A DNA stretch of 64,000 bases, taken from positions 62,794 through 126,793 of the forward strand of contig NZ_BMHV01000005.1 in the NCBI RefSeq assembly GCF_014641495.1, read 5' to 3'. Position numbers and translations under genes: made by a program. The notes under the pieces were generated by a model that searched no databases, was not told where the DNA came from, and saw nothing but the letters and a program-made list of their open reading frames with translations. Shown here piece after piece: positions 33,755 through 44,141 of the stretch (positions are counted from its first letter, which is position 1; the number at the start of each line of letters is the position of its first letter). This stretch comes from Terasakiella brassicae. GTDB taxonomy: Bacteria > Pseudomonadota > Alphaproteobacteria > Rhodospirillales > Terasakiellaceae.

Positions 33755-35857
33755 TCAGCCTGCGGGCACACGATCCAAAAAATGATATATTTTCGTCAAT
33801 AAATCAGCCAGATCAAATGGCTTTGTCACATACTCATCAAATCCAGCCTCTTGCCCAGCTTGCACATCGTTGGGCATAGCCGATGCACTGACCGCAATCA
33901 CCGGAATGTCTTTGGTTTGCGGGTTTGCGCGCAGTTGCTTCAGGGCTTCAAACCCTGTCATCCCCGGCATACAAATATCCATCAAAATCAAATCCGGGCG
34001 CTGTTCCTGCGCAATTTTAACGCCTTTTGCCCCATCCATACTCACAAGGAACTCGCAACCTTCCACCTCTTGAATCACCGCAGTCATCAATTTAATATTT
34101 TCGCGATTGTCTTCGACATATAAAATTTTGCGATGTAAAGGCCTAACACCTGACTGCGCAACGTCTTCTACGACAGTATCCGGAAGACAGATATTGCCAG
34201 TGTTATCGATTTGATCACACAACGGAACCTCTACCCAAAACGCAGAGCCTTCATCCTTGCGACTTTCAAAACCGATACGTCCGCCGAGACTTTCAATGAT
34301 ACGCTTTGCGATTGTCAAACCAATCCCGGTTCCTTCAACCTGCCCGCCATCATGGCCCAAACGTTCAAATGGCTGAAATAACTTATCCTGTAATTCCTCG
34401 CTGATACCGACCCCCGTATCGGCAACAATAATTTTCAAACGGTCCTCTTGAAGCTCCGTCCATATGCGGACTTCGCCCCCTATTTTATTGTATTTTATGC
34501 CATTGGAGAGCAAATTCACCAAAACCTGACACAATCGCGTTTGGTCGGTTCTTAAATAAGGCAATGTCTCGGCTTGCGTCATATTGACAATCATCACCTT
34601 TTCATCACGCGCACGCGCTGAAACAAAAGAAAGACTTTCCGCAAGCACCTCTTCGGCCGCCACACAGTCCAGATCGATTTGCATCTCGCCGGCTTCGATT
34701 TTATTCAATTCCAGCAACTGATCAATTAACGCCAGAAGAAACTTGCCGCCTATAATAATCTGATCAACAGATTTTTTTTGTTTTTCCGCCAACGGAAAAC
34801 GCCGCGATTGATTAAGCAACTGCGCAAAACCAAGGATCGCATTCAAAGGTGTTCTCAGTTCGTGGCTCATGGAAGACAAAAATTCAGTCTTTGCGGCACT
34901 GGCCCGCTCCGCAGCTTCGCGGGCTTCTTTCAAGGTGGCTGTACGTTCGCGAACTTTTTGTTCCAGTTCGTTATTTGCCTCAATAACCTTGCGTTCGCTT
35001 TCTTCGCGTTTTTCAATATTGGCTTTCAGTAAATCCAGCATGGCATTAAACCGCCGTGCCAAGACGCTAAATTCATCATTGCCGCCAACGGGTAATCGTT
35101 CCTCAAGGTTTTCCGGTGAAATGCGAGCCGTCAAATCACTTAACTGTTTGAGGGGCGTTGTCATTCGCAGGGCAATAATCACTGCGATCACACAGGCCAG
35201 AACAAAGGAAAAAACCACAAAAAGAAGTGTTATTTGTTCGGCATAGATTAATTCTTTTTCAAACGCCTCCCCTTCGCGCTTGGCCTCATTCAGTGCGTCT
35301 TTATGCAATTCAAAAGCCTTGGACTGAATAATCTGGGACACTGGTTCCACATTTTTTTCAAAACGTTCATAAAGTGTCGCCGGCGTTGCCACCTTATCAT
35401 TATATAATTCCATAAGCTCATTGGTTGCTTTGACGAATTTTTCCATGAGAACCAACAAGCCCCTCACTTCTGCCAATTCTTCCTTTTCAAGATTTAGGGC
35501 ATCGAAATCCTGATCTTTATGATTTTCAGCAAGGTCCATTTCCACAATGGCCTGCCATTCAGCCCCTATACGTTGCAAATATTCAATATTGCGCTCAACA
35601 TTTTCACGGGCGCGAGAGAGTTCCGCCGCTTTCGGGTCAATCAACAATTCCAACATCATTTCACGCAAATTCGATTTTACTCGCTGAATTGCGTAGTTGA
35701 AATTGGACGAGAACTCGATCTCCTTCACATTCACATGAACCATCTTGTCGATATGGTCACGACTTCCCTGACTGGTCACAACCATCACAAGAAATGGAAA
35801 GCCCAGAATGCCGACAAGACATATAAAACTGATAATCAATTTATTGCGAAGTTTCAT
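33755..35857 (-). CDS. Membrane hybrid histidine kinase with receiver domain
   Basis: 700 residues from the ATG at 35857. Order of domains: membrane helix 1 (about 8-27), a helical periplasmic sensor (about 30-205), helix 2 (LLFVVFSFVLACVIAVII), HAMP, a coiled coil (EANNELEQKVRERTATLKEA), the phospho-acceptor SSMSHELRTPLNAILGF, the ATPase with LVNLLSNGIKYN, VADTGVGIS and GTGIGLTIA, and a C-terminal receiver with DLILMDICMPGM and KPFD. All catalytic residues look intact. The all-helical four-helix-type sensor suggests small-ligand detection. No cognate output regulator is adjacent. Confidence 0.94.
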   Translation of the reverse strand: MKLRNKLIISFICLVGILGFPFLVMVVTSQGSRDHIDKMVHVNVKEIEFSSNFNYAIQRVKSNLREMMLELLIDPKAAELSRARENVERNIEYLQRIGAEWQAIVEMDLAENHKDQDFDALNLEKEELAEVRGLLVLMEKFVKATNELMELYNDKVATPATLYERFEKNVEPVSQIIQSKAFELHKDALNEAKREGEAFEKELIYAEQITLLFVVFSFVLACVIAVIIALRMTTPLKQLSDLTARISPENLEERLPVGGNDEFSVLARRFNAMLDLLKANIEKREESERKVIEANNELEQKVRERTATLKEAREAAERASAAKTEFLSSMSHELRTPLNAILGFAQLLNQSRRFPLAEKQKKSVDQIIIGGKFLLALIDQLLELNKIEAGEMQIDLDCVAAEEVLAESLSFVSARARDEKVMIVNMTQAETLPYLRTDQTRLCQVLVNLLSNGIKYNKIGGEVRIWTELQEDRLKIIVADTGVGISEELQDKLFQPFERLGHDGGQVEGTGIGLTIAKRIIESLGGRIGFESRKDEGSAFWVEVPLCDQIDNTGNICLPDTVVEDVAQSGVRPLHRKILYVEDNRENIKLMTAVIQEVEGCEFLVSMDGAKGVKIAQEQRPDLILMDICMPGMTGFEALKQLRANPQTKDIPVIAVSASAMPNDVQAGQEAGFDEYVTKPFDLADLLTKIYHFLDRVPAG

Positions 35858-36006
35858 ATTCAATACTCGGTATTCTTACGCAACGATGTTCTTTATATTC
35901 TTTTGATGAAGAGTATAACCATGTATATCCACAATTGAAAACAAAAGGGGATACCCGCCTCGAAATTTTTGCCTTCATTTCAAGGTCACTATGTGATTCA
36001 TTTCCC

Positions 36007-36034
36007 TTGCATTCCCTACATTATTCTGTATATT
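36007..36034 (+). promoter_or_regulatory. Putative promoter of the rpsF operon
   Basis: TTGCAT (36007-36012) and TATATT (36029-36034) with 16 bases between, about 115 bases ahead of rpsF. Read by eye. Confidence 0.45.
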
Positions 36035-36057
36035 CCCGCCTTTCAAACTGCCTCCTT

Positions 36058-36079
36058 GCCGGAACCGGTCGGTTCTGGC
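36058..36079 (+). promoter_or_regulatory. Leader hairpin upstream of rpsF, candidate S6:S18 control element
   Basis: GCCGGAACC (36058-36066) pairs with GGTTCTGGC (36071-36079) around GGTC, one G-U pair. Many bacteria have an rpsF leader that binds the S6:S18 dimer through a CCG-containing stem. Position and a CCG box fit, but I have not matched the full consensus. Confidence 0.4.
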
Positions 36080-36147
36080 TATGCCTGCAAGAAATGCTCA
36101 TGGGGAGTATTTTCAAGGGCTGAGACAATCCATAGGGAGTTATATCT

Positions 36148-36513
36148 ATGGCGTTTTATGAAAGCGTGTTTATTGCACGTCAAGACGCTTCGGCTGCCCA
36201 AGTTGAGGGTTTGCAAGACTCTTTAGCGTCCGTTATCGAAGAAAACGGCGGTAAGGTCACGAAGCGCGAATATTGGGGCCTGCGCAACATTGCGTATCGC
36301 ATGAAGAAAAACCGCAAAGGCCACTACGTTCTGTTCAACCTCGATGCTCCGTCTGCTGCTATTGACGAATTTGACCGTCAGCTGCGTCTCAATGAAGACG
36401 TTCTGCGTCACCTCGTTATTCGCGTTGAAGAACTCGAAGAAGAACCGTCTGTCATGATGCAAAAAGGTCGTGAAGAGCGTCCGCGTCGCGGCAAAAAAGA
36501 GGGAGAATCCTAA
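36148..36513 (+). CDS. rpsF: 30S ribosomal protein S6
   Basis: 121 residues. [20 protein letters not shown] and [20 protein letters not shown] are typical S6. The long charged C-terminal tail ([16 protein letters not shown]) is common in alphaproteobacteria. GGGAG precedes the ATG, and the stop overlaps rpsR as TAATG. Confidence 0.98.
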   Translation: MAFYESVFIARQDASAAQVEGLQDSLASVIEENGGKVTKREYWGLRNIAYRMKKNRKGHYVLFNLDAPSAAIDEFDRQLRLNEDVLRHLVIRVEELEEEPSVMMQKGREERPRRGKKEGES

Positions 36514-36746
36514 TGGCTGGTCGTCGTCCTTTCTTCCGTCGTCGGAAATCTTGCCCGTTCACAGGCGAAGGTGCACCGAAAATCGACTATAAAGATGTAA
36601 AGCTGCTTTCACGTTATACATCCGAACGCGGGAAAATCGTTCCGAGCCGTATCACGGCCGTTTCTGCAAAGAAACAACGTGAGCTGTCTCGCGCCATCAA
36701 ACGTGCCCGCTTCCTGGGCCTGATGCCGTACGTCAGCAGCAACTAA
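36513..36746 (+). CDS. rpsR: 30S ribosomal protein S18
   Basis: 77 residues, with [19 protein letters not shown] and the C-terminal [20 protein letters not shown] typical of S18, the S6 partner on the small-subunit platform. Translationally coupled to rpsF. Confidence 0.98.
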   Translation: MAGRRPFFRRRKSCPFTGEGAPKIDYKDVKLLSRYTSERGKIVPSRITAVSAKKQRELSRAIKRARFLGLMPYVSSN

Positions 36747-36796
36747 GTTATTTAACTTGGTTTTTGCAAGGTTTCTACCTTGCATAAAAGGAGCGC

Positions 36797-37774
36797 ATGG
36801 AAATGCAACTCGGTGAAGACAAAAAACTCCCTTTCAATATGAAGGTCGTTTTCTTCGCTGTGGGCGCAGGCGCACTGAGCGCGATACTGGCGTTATCGCT
36901 GGTAACGGGTTCCGGCCTGGCTCTTATGCTTGCATATCTGGCGCCTTTCCCACTGTTTTTGGTGGGATTGGGAAACGGAGGCAAACCTGCCGCCATTGCC
37001 GCCTTCACTGGCATCGTATTTGCCACATTGCTGGGGGGTCCCTTATCGGGATCAATTTTTGCAGTGATGAATACGCTTCCATGTTGGCTTGCGATCAGGT
37101 TGGCTTTAACGTCCCGCACCCAAGATGGTCGTGAAGAATGGTTCCCGTTGGGCAACATTCTTGTGACTTTTGCGGGTTACGGCAGCGCGCTGTTTGTTAT
37201 GGCTTTGATCTTTTTGATCACACCGACAGACAGTATTGCACAATTGGTCAAAGACTTTTTGTCCACGCTGATTGGTACAATCGCCCCTTCGCTTTCAGCG
37301 GAGCATAAAGAAGGTTTCGTCGATCAGATGAGCCACTTCTTTCCGGCGATGGTCCTTGTTTCGTGGATGTTGATGACCACTATAAACGCCGTCTTGGCAC
37401 AAGGTGTTTTGACCAAATCGGGCAAAGCGCTTCGTCCTTCCCCAAAATATGGGGAATTGACATTGCCGGACCTCGCATCCTGGGCGTTTGTGGCTTGTGC
37501 AACCGTTACTGTTGTGGCCAGCGGCGACATTGAATATGTCGCACGTAACCTGACAGTGGTAATGGCATTGCCGTTTCTGGCTTTGGGCCTGACTGTGGTT
37601 CACAAGCTGGTGCGCATGACCCGTTTTTCCGGTGCTTTATTGGCCGCCTTTTATTTGCTGTTGCTCTTATCCATATGGGTGGCGTTGCCAGTCATTGGAT
37701 TGGGATTGATTGAACAATGGATCGGTTTGCGAAAAAGAATTCCTTCGCAGCCCCCATTTCAGGAGAATGACTAA
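36797..37774 (+). CDS. DUF2232 family membrane protein
   Basis: 325 residues with about eight membrane helices, beginning [20 protein letters not shown]. This DUF2232 protein is a regular alphaproteobacterial guest between rpsR and rplI; its function is not known to me. AAGGAG precedes the ATG, and its stop overlaps rplI as TAATG. Loops contain little conserved charge, so a small-molecule transporter or scaffolding role is possible. Confidence 0.9.
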   Translation: MEMQLGEDKKLPFNMKVVFFAVGAGALSAILALSLVTGSGLALMLAYLAPFPLFLVGLGNGGKPAAIAAFTGIVFATLLGGPLSGSIFAVMNTLPCWLAIRLALTSRTQDGREEWFPLGNILVTFAGYGSALFVMALIFLITPTDSIAQLVKDFLSTLIGTIAPSLSAEHKEGFVDQMSHFFPAMVLVSWMLMTTINAVLAQGVLTKSGKALRPSPKYGELTLPDLASWAFVACATVTVVASGDIEYVARNLTVVMALPFLALGLTVVHKLVRMTRFSGALLAAFYLLLLLSIWVALPVIGLGLIEQWIGLRKRIPSQPPFQEND

Positions 37775-38358
37775 TGCAAGTTATCCTGCTTGAACGCGTA
37801 GAAAAATTGGGCCAGATGGGTGACCTCGTCACTGTTAAGCCCGGTTACGCTCGCAACTATCTGCTGCCGCAGAAAAAAGCGATGCGCGCTTCTGACGAAA
37901 ACGTAAAATTCTTCGAAGCGCAAAAAGTACAATTGGAAGCCGCGAACCTGAAAGCCAAAGAAGAAGCAGAAGCTGTTGCTTCTAAACTCGACGGCATCAA
38001 GGTTGCAGTTATCCGCCAAGCCGGCGATATGGGCCAGCTTTACGGTTCAGTGTCCACGCGTGACATTGCAACGGCCGTAAGCGCTGCTGGTTTCACCATC
38101 TCTCGTCAGCAAGTGACCCTTGATCGTGCACTGAAAACAATCGGCCTGCACGATGTTAGCGTCAGACTTCACCCGGAAGTGGTTGTAACAGTTGTTGCAA
38201 ACATCGCCCGTACAGAAGAAGAAGCCGCCATTCAGGCCGAAACAGGTTCTGTAAAAGTAGCTTCTGACGAAGACGAAGCAGAAGTCGAAGAAGTTGTCGA
38301 AGAAACTGCGGAAGACGCAGTAGAAGAGGCAGCGGCTGAAGAAGAAGTATCCGAGTAA
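37774..38358 (+). CDS. rplI: 50S ribosomal protein L9
   Basis: 194 residues. The N-terminal rRNA-binding domain ([35 protein letters not shown]) and the C-terminal domain ending [14 protein letters not shown] are standard. The extra acidic tail of about 40 residues ([19 protein letters not shown]) is an alphaproteobacterial feature. A strong terminator follows. Confidence 0.98.
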   Translation: MQVILLERVEKLGQMGDLVTVKPGYARNYLLPQKKAMRASDENVKFFEAQKVQLEAANLKAKEEAEAVASKLDGIKVAVIRQAGDMGQLYGSVSTRDIATAVSAAGFTISRQQVTLDRALKTIGLHDVSVRLHPEVVVTVVANIARTEEEAAIQAETGSVKVASDEDEAEVEEVVEETAEDAVEEAAAEEEVSE

Positions 38359-38383
38359 GTTCGAATACTCTTTTCAAGGCTTT

Positions 38384-38421
38384 AAAAAAGCGCGTCCCTG
38401 ATTTTATGGGGCGCGTTTTTT
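38384..38421 (+). terminator. Intrinsic terminator of the ribosomal operon
   Basis: AAAAAAGCGCGTCCC (38384-38398) pairs with GGGGCGCGTTTTTT (38408-38421) with two G-U pairs and a 9-base loop. The A and T ends make it work in both directions. Confidence 0.92.
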
Positions 38422-38583
38422 ATTGGCTAGATACACATCCAAAAGTTTTATGCATTTATTTAGTGTAAATAGAGCTAACATAATAAATATATGATATTAT
38501 TTTACTTGCCTTCCTTATTTTAATCTCCCCATAATAACCTAAAGTAATCAATAAAAGACAAAACTCAGGGAGGGATATTGCCA

Positions 38584-39126
38584 ATGGCCTTGATCAGCCG
38601 TTCATTCACCGATTTATCACGTCGCCGTTTTATTCAGGGGATTGCAGGAACATCTGCCGTCATCCTGACAACCAGCTTTTCCGGTAGTGCTCGCGCATCG
38701 GACATGATGCCTTTTTTAAAAGCATCCTCCCTTTTATGCGGGATCGAACTGGATCGTTCCTACATTCAATTAGGTGAACGTATATATCGTGCCCTCACAC
38801 AAGGAGCGACCCCACAGGACATCAAGAACTGGCAGCGTCTTATTGACGTGCTTGCCAAACTCCCCGCCAAAACAACAGAAAAACATCTTCACCAAAAATT
38901 GAAATCAATGGGGCCGCGTTATCTTGAAAAGGCGCGCCTGCTCGCCCGTGTTTGGTACACCGGACGCATTGAACGCAAATCCGGGGCATCGGCCGGTACA
39001 TTCGAGGTCATCACCTATGACGAGGCCCTTGTCTGGCAGGCCTGCACCTTCACCAAACCCCCTGTTACATGCGGTGGGCATTTTGGATATTGGCAACATC
39101 CCTATAGCGGGACGGGGAACATATAA
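38584..39126 (+). CDS. Tat-exported small subunit of a sugar/alcohol dehydrogenase complex
   Basis: 180 residues from the ATG at 38584; GGGAGGG lies upstream and a TTG two codons earlier is too close to it. The Tat signal is LSRRRFIQGIAG followed by a hydrophobic stretch ending near SARA. The body (LCGIELDRSYIQLGERIYRA) and the C-terminal VITYDEALVWQACTF with the PP and CGG turn match the small (gamma) subunits of FAD-dependent sorbitol, glucose and gluconate dehydrogenases. It acts as export chaperone for the flavoprotein, whose gene follows at once. Confidence 0.87.
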   Translation: MALISRSFTDLSRRRFIQGIAGTSAVILTTSFSGSARASDMMPFLKASSLLCGIELDRSYIQLGERIYRALTQGATPQDIKNWQRLIDVLAKLPAKTTEKHLHQKLKSMGPRYLEKARLLARVWYTGRIERKSGASAGTFEVITYDEALVWQACTFTKPPVTCGGHFGYWQHPYSGTGNI

Positions 39127-40866
39127 ATGAACGATACAATGATCAAAACGGATATCGAGGCCGATATCATCATCATCGGGGCCGGCCTGTTTGGTGGTTT
39201 GATGGCTTATGAACTGGCAAAAAAAGCAGACATACACAACAAAGACCTGAAGATTGCCATGATCGATTCAGGTCCGGTTGTTGATCGGGTTGAAGCCGTT
39301 CAGCGTTTTAAGAAAAGCCCGGTTAAAAGTGGAAACTCCCCCTACCCCAAAGAACCCTGGGCCCCCATTCCATCGGAAGAAGACCCAACTGATTATTATG
39401 TTCAGGATGGAAAAGGCGAGACCGATCCGCTGAAACGTGTGGCCTTTGGCGCACTTTATTTACGTAATGTCGGCGGAACATCCTGGCATTTTACCGGTCA
39501 TGCCGAACGCATGTATCCGCAGGATTTCAAACTGAAAACAGCATATGGACGCGGCGAAGACTGGCCGATTTCCTATGAAACGCTTGAACCCTATTACGCC
39601 CGTGTCGAACAGGCATGGGGGGTATCGGGCAATAACACAGTGGTTGCACCAAACCCGCATCCCTACCCCCTGCCCTATACGCCCTTAACCTATCTGGATC
39701 AGCAGGTCGATGTCGCCGCGCATAAGCTTGGTGATTCCGTCGGCCCCATGCCCCACTGTCGCAACGCCGTTCCCTATGACGGTCGCCCACAATGTTGCGG
39801 TAATGCCAGCTGTCGCTTCATCTGTCCCATCGGGGCAAAATACGATGGCAGTGTTCATGTGGAAAAAGCGCAAAACCTCGGGGCTGAACTTTATACCAAT
39901 CATGTGGTGCGTCATATCGAAGTCGGTGCAGATCAACAGATTGATCATATCCGTTTTAGAAATTATGAAGATCCCAATAATCCGGTGGACGGTATTGCCA
40001 AAGCCAAGCTGTTTATCCTTGCGGCCCACGGCATTGAAAGCCCCCGCCTGCTGTTAATGTCCAAAAATGAACATGCCCCGCATGGGGTCGCCAATTCCAG
40101 CGATCAGGTCGGACGTAATTTAATGAGCATGGTCGGCATTAACGCCGGTGGCTATGCCCCAATGCCGGTTTATCCCTATCGCGGCCCGGTCAATGCGACA
40201 GGGGCTTTCTGGCAATTGCGCAACGGGGAATTTCGCAAAGATTTTGCCAGTATCGCCACCATCATCATCAATGGTGGGTTTGACCCGACCAACGGCCCCC
40301 TTAACGAAGCAGACCGCGCCATTAAAGAAGGTCGCTTCGGAACTGCGTTGCGCAATCAGGTCTTTAACACAACGGCAACCCAAGTCTATTTCGACAATTC
40401 CGTCGAAGTTCTGCCCGACCCTGAAAACCGCATGACACTGGCATGGGATCAATTGGATGATACCGGGTTACCGCGTCCCAAAATCAGCTATAAAATCGAC
40501 GAATATTCGGTCGAAGGCGTTTACATTTCATGGAAACGGGCATGGGATATGCTGTGGGCGTTGGGGGCCAAAACCGATATGTATGGCGATCCCCTGACCA
40601 AACCCACCCGCAAAGCCTTTGATGCTTATGTTGCCAAACACGGCATTGCCAGCGGTGCGGCCATGATTGCCGGAACCACACGGATGGGGAATGATCCAAA
40701 ATCATCGGTGGTTGATCCCTATTGCCGCAGCCACGATCACAACAACCTGTTTATCGTCGGGACCGGCACGTACGTCACCAGCGGGTCCGTTTCCCCCAGC
40801 CTGACGGCTGCGGCCATCAGTGTACGCAGCGCCGATCATATTTTTGAAACATTCCAGCACGCATAA
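39127..40866 (+). CDS. GMC-family FAD-dependent dehydrogenase, catalytic subunit
   Basis: 579 residues without its own signal, so it should be exported folded with the Tat-bearing small subunit. FAD site: ADIIIIGAGLFGGLMAYELA. Cysteines at 223, 224, 229 and 233 (QCCGNASCRFICPIGAKYDG) keep the spacing I recall for the [3Fe-4S] cluster of Burkholderia FAD-glucose dehydrogenase. The active-site region is GTTRMGNDPKSSVV and DHNNLFIVGTGTYVTSGSV. Substrate is a sugar, polyol or other alcohol; not resolvable. The usual next gene would encode a cytochrome c; here it is a multicopper oxidase. Confidence 0.93.
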   Translation: MNDTMIKTDIEADIIIIGAGLFGGLMAYELAKKADIHNKDLKIAMIDSGPVVDRVEAVQRFKKSPVKSGNSPYPKEPWAPIPSEEDPTDYYVQDGKGETDPLKRVAFGALYLRNVGGTSWHFTGHAERMYPQDFKLKTAYGRGEDWPISYETLEPYYARVEQAWGVSGNNTVVAPNPHPYPLPYTPLTYLDQQVDVAAHKLGDSVGPMPHCRNAVPYDGRPQCCGNASCRFICPIGAKYDGSVHVEKAQNLGAELYTNHVVRHIEVGADQQIDHIRFRNYEDPNNPVDGIAKAKLFILAAHGIESPRLLLMSKNEHAPHGVANSSDQVGRNLMSMVGINAGGYAPMPVYPYRGPVNATGAFWQLRNGEFRKDFASIATIIINGGFDPTNGPLNEADRAIKEGRFGTALRNQVFNTTATQVYFDNSVEVLPDPENRMTLAWDQLDDTGLPRPKISYKIDEYSVEGVYISWKRAWDMLWALGAKTDMYGDPLTKPTRKAFDAYVAKHGIASGAAMIAGTTRMGNDPKSSVVDPYCRSHDHNNLFIVGTGTYVTSGSVSPSLTAAAISVRSADHIFETFQHA

Positions 40867-40879
40867 GGGGCACAGTACC

Positions 40880-42367
40880 ATGAACGATAAACATACTTCA
40901 TTGCTGAACATGCCGCGTCGCCGTTTCTTGCAAGGGATCGGTGGCGTTGGTGCAACTGCCATGGGGCTGGGGGCATGTACAGCCACCCCCGGATGGATTT
41001 ATACGGGTGAACCCTTGCACCAGCCCGAAGTCGAACAATCCAGAGACGGAGAACTCAATACCAAAGTCATCGCCCGGATGGGAAACTTCAAGCTGGCGGG
41101 TAAAGAGGTTTTCTTACGCTGCTATAACAACAAACCATTGGGCAATACACTGGATGTGCGCGCAGGCGATACGTTAAAGCTGACGCTGCGCAACGACCTG
41201 CCTTTCAGTCCCTATGACGGCCTATGCCTGACCAAACCCGACCCCAGTATCGACAACACACCACGCGGTTTTAACGTCACCAATATGCATTTGCATGGAT
41301 TGCATGTCTCCCCAAAAAAACCTGCCGACGATATCTTTATCACCCTGCAATCGGGGGAACATTTCGATTACGAATACCATATTCCCAAGACCCATCCGCC
41401 GGGCACCTATTTCTATCATGCCCATGTTCATGGTTCGACCGCCATGCAGGTCGCCAGCGGTATGGCAGGTTGCCTGATTGTACGTGGTGAACTGGACGAT
41501 ATCCCGGAAATCAAGGCCGCAGAAGAAAAAGTCATTTTCATCCAGACCCAGCGCTTTGACAAAGACGGCAAATGTGAAAGTTTCAGCATCTTAAACAACG
41601 AAGACAAGGCCTATATCAACGGGCAATATCAGCCTGTTATCCGCATTAAAAAAGGCCAAGTACAACGCTGGCGTCTGGTCAATGCCAGCCATATGGTGCC
41701 GTTTGACCTGTCTATCCAGACTTATCGCTACACCACAACAATGCCGATGACATTGCTGTGTCGTGATGGCAACCCACTGCCCGCGACCAAAGAAATCGAA
41801 AGCCTTTATATGGTTGCGGGTAATCGGGCCGATGTGTTGGTCAAAGGGTTCGATCCCGGCACCTATTTTCTGGTGGGTGGCCCCGACTATGGCACACTGG
41901 CAACTGTAATTGTCGAAGACGAAGCCGTTCCTGATATGTCGCTATACGCTGGCCCCCTGCCTACTGCGCCGGAACTGGCCCCGATCCCGGAAAGTGAAGT
42001 TACTTTCGGGCGCCGTCTTGATTTTGATTTCGTCTATGGTGAACATCCCAAATTCACCATCAATAACCAGCCCTTTTCCTGTGACGATACATGGAAAGTT
42101 CCCCTGAATGCGGTGGAGGAATGGGACGTTTACAACCATACAGCCTACCCCCACCCCTTCCATATCCATGTTAATCCGTTTCAAGTTGTTTCCGGCGGCG
42201 GCATTGATCCGGGCACATGGCTGGATACGATGGAATTCCCGCCTTTTCAACGCATCAAGTTCAGAACCCGTTTTCTGGATTTCACCGGTAAGTATGTTTT
42301 CCATTGTCACAACCTGATGCATGAAGATATGGGTATGATGCAAGGCGTTGAGGTTATAGAAAGCTGA
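40880..42367 (+). CDS. Tat-exported multicopper oxidase
   Basis: 495 residues from the ATG at 40880. The signal has a twin-arginine motif, PRRRFLQGIGG, and then GLGACTAT, which could also serve as a lipobox. All four copper motifs are present: MHLHGLHVSP, YFYHAHVHGST, HPFHIHVNPFQ, and FHCHNLMHEDMGMM with the T1 Cys and axial Met. It should therefore reduce oxygen to water in the periplasm. It lies 13 bases after the dehydrogenase gene on the same transcript. Laccase or bilirubin-oxidase-like alternatives are possible. Confidence 0.93.
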   Translation: MNDKHTSLLNMPRRRFLQGIGGVGATAMGLGACTATPGWIYTGEPLHQPEVEQSRDGELNTKVIARMGNFKLAGKEVFLRCYNNKPLGNTLDVRAGDTLKLTLRNDLPFSPYDGLCLTKPDPSIDNTPRGFNVTNMHLHGLHVSPKKPADDIFITLQSGEHFDYEYHIPKTHPPGTYFYHAHVHGSTAMQVASGMAGCLIVRGELDDIPEIKAAEEKVIFIQTQRFDKDGKCESFSILNNEDKAYINGQYQPVIRIKKGQVQRWRLVNASHMVPFDLSIQTYRYTTTMPMTLLCRDGNPLPATKEIESLYMVAGNRADVLVKGFDPGTYFLVGGPDYGTLATVIVEDEAVPDMSLYAGPLPTAPELAPIPESEVTFGRRLDFDFVYGEHPKFTINNQPFSCDDTWKVPLNAVEEWDVYNHTAYPHPFHIHVNPFQVVSGGGIDPGTWLDTMEFPPFQRIKFRTRFLDFTGKYVFHCHNLMHEDMGMMQGVEVIES

Positions 42368-42458
42368 AAAACGGTTTTCCCAAAAAATCGTCGTCGGAAA
42401 TGCCAAACTCATGTAACAAATATATTCATTCTGTGAACAAGCATGTTATAACGTGACC

Positions 42459-44123
42459 ATGACACATTCCGACGACGATATTCCTTTTGGCGGGGCTGAC
42501 GAGCCACCGCTGGCCGATCCCGACGACTATGCCGCCGGTCCAGATGAAATGGGCCCGCAGGATACGCCCGTTGACACCCCGGATATAGACCGTGATATCC
42601 AGTTGGCGGAGGCTGAAATCCAGCCCCCTGCCACCCAGACGGAATGGCTGCCTGCGCGCAAGAAAAATGTGCTGGAAATCGAAGGTTTCCGCACACCGCC
42701 TTGTAACTTCGAAGCCGAAAAAGCCTTGCTGGGCGCCTTGATGGCGAACAACAAGGCTTATGATAAAATCTCGGAATTTTTACGCCCGGAACATTTCGCC
42801 GACCCCATCCATACCAAGGTCTTTGCCGCCTGTATCGCATTGATGGAACGCGGACAGATTGCCGACCCGATCACACTCAGCAATTTCTTTGATCGTGATC
42901 AGCAACTCAGTGAAATCGGCGGGAACGAATATCTGGTGGAACTGGCGGCCTCTGCCGTGACCATCATCAACGCGGCGGAATATGGTCGTATTATTTACGA
43001 TCTTTATATCAAGCGCGAATTGATCCATCTGGGGACAGAAATGGTCAATAAAGCCCATAGCGGTGATGTCACCACAAACGCCGTTGACCAGATCCAGACC
43101 GCTGAACAGGCCTTGTTCAACCTTGCCTCTATGGGGGAGGTTGAAGGCGGGTTTAAAAGTTTCCGCGATTCTCTGTTTGAAGCCATCCAGCAAGCCCAAA
43201 TCGCCCACCAGCGCGGTGGTGGCCTGGCGGGTGTCACCACAGGTCTACGTGACCTTGATAAAGCCCTTGGCGGTCTGCACAAATCCGATCTGTTGATCCT
43301 TGCGGGTCGTCCCTCTATGGGGAAAACCGCGCTTGTCACCTGTATCGCCTATAATGCGGCCTATGCCTATAAACGGTCCCAAGGCAAAGAAGGCGGTGTT
43401 GTCGGTTTTTATTCCCTTGAGATGTCGGCAGAACAGTTGGCAGGTCGTATCCTGTCACAGGCTTGCGCGGTCAATTCCAGCGCCATGCGTAAAGGCGAAA
43501 TGTCGAACGAAGAATTTGAACGCACCGTTGCTGCCTCGCAAGAATTGATGGATACGCCGCTTTATATTGATGACACACCGGGCTTGACCGTCAGTGCACT
43601 GCGCACACGTGCGCGCCGCCTTAAACGCCAGCATGGTCTGGATTGTATTATCGTTGACTATTTGCAGCTTGTCTCCGGTAGCCCGGAAACGAAAAACAAC
43701 CGTGTGAACGAAATCTCGGAAATCACACGGGGGCTGAAAATGCTCGCCAAAGAACTGGAAGTACCCGTCATTGCGCTGTCCCAACTCTCGCGTGCAGTGG
43801 AACAACGCGAAGACAAACGCCCGCAACTGTCCGACTTGCGTGAATCTGGCTCGATCGAGCAAGATGCCGATGTGGTGATGTTCATCTATCGGGAATTTTA
43901 TTATCTGGATCGAAGCGAACCCGTAAAACGCGAAAGCGAAGGCGACGACAAGTTTGCCGAACGTCACCAGATGTGGGAACAACGCAAGGAAGAGATGGAA
44001 AACCGGTCTGAAGTTGTCATCGCAAAACAACGTCACGGCCCGCTGGCCAATATTCCACTTTACTTCAAAGGCGAATTTACCCAATTCGGGGATCTGGACG
44101 AAGAACATATCCCCGACTATTAA
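42459..44123 (+). CDS. dnaB: Replicative DNA helicase DnaB
   Basis: 554 residues from the ATG at 42459; a GTG two codons earlier is equally possible and neither has a clear RBS. The acidic N-terminal extension of about 65 residues precedes the N-terminal domain (NFEAEKALLGALMANNKAYD). The RecA-like domain has Walker A LAGRPSMGKTAL, GFYSLEMSAEQLAGR, and the Walker B strand CIIVDYLQLVSG, ending with IAKQRHGPLA. No intein or insertion is seen. Confidence 0.97.
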   Translation: MTHSDDDIPFGGADEPPLADPDDYAAGPDEMGPQDTPVDTPDIDRDIQLAEAEIQPPATQTEWLPARKKNVLEIEGFRTPPCNFEAEKALLGALMANNKAYDKISEFLRPEHFADPIHTKVFAACIALMERGQIADPITLSNFFDRDQQLSEIGGNEYLVELAASAVTIINAAEYGRIIYDLYIKRELIHLGTEMVNKAHSGDVTTNAVDQIQTAEQALFNLASMGEVEGGFKSFRDSLFEAIQQAQIAHQRGGGLAGVTTGLRDLDKALGGLHKSDLLILAGRPSMGKTALVTCIAYNAAYAYKRSQGKEGGVVGFYSLEMSAEQLAGRILSQACAVNSSAMRKGEMSNEEFERTVAASQELMDTPLYIDDTPGLTVSALRTRARRLKRQHGLDCIIVDYLQLVSGSPETKNNRVNEISEITRGLKMLAKELEVPVIALSQLSRAVEQREDKRPQLSDLRESGSIEQDADVVMFIYREFYYLDRSEPVKRESEGDDKFAERHQMWEQRKEEMENRSEVVIAKQRHGPLANIPLYFKGEFTQFGDLDEEHIPDY

Positions 44124-44141
44124 CCCAAAGACGAGGCTTTG

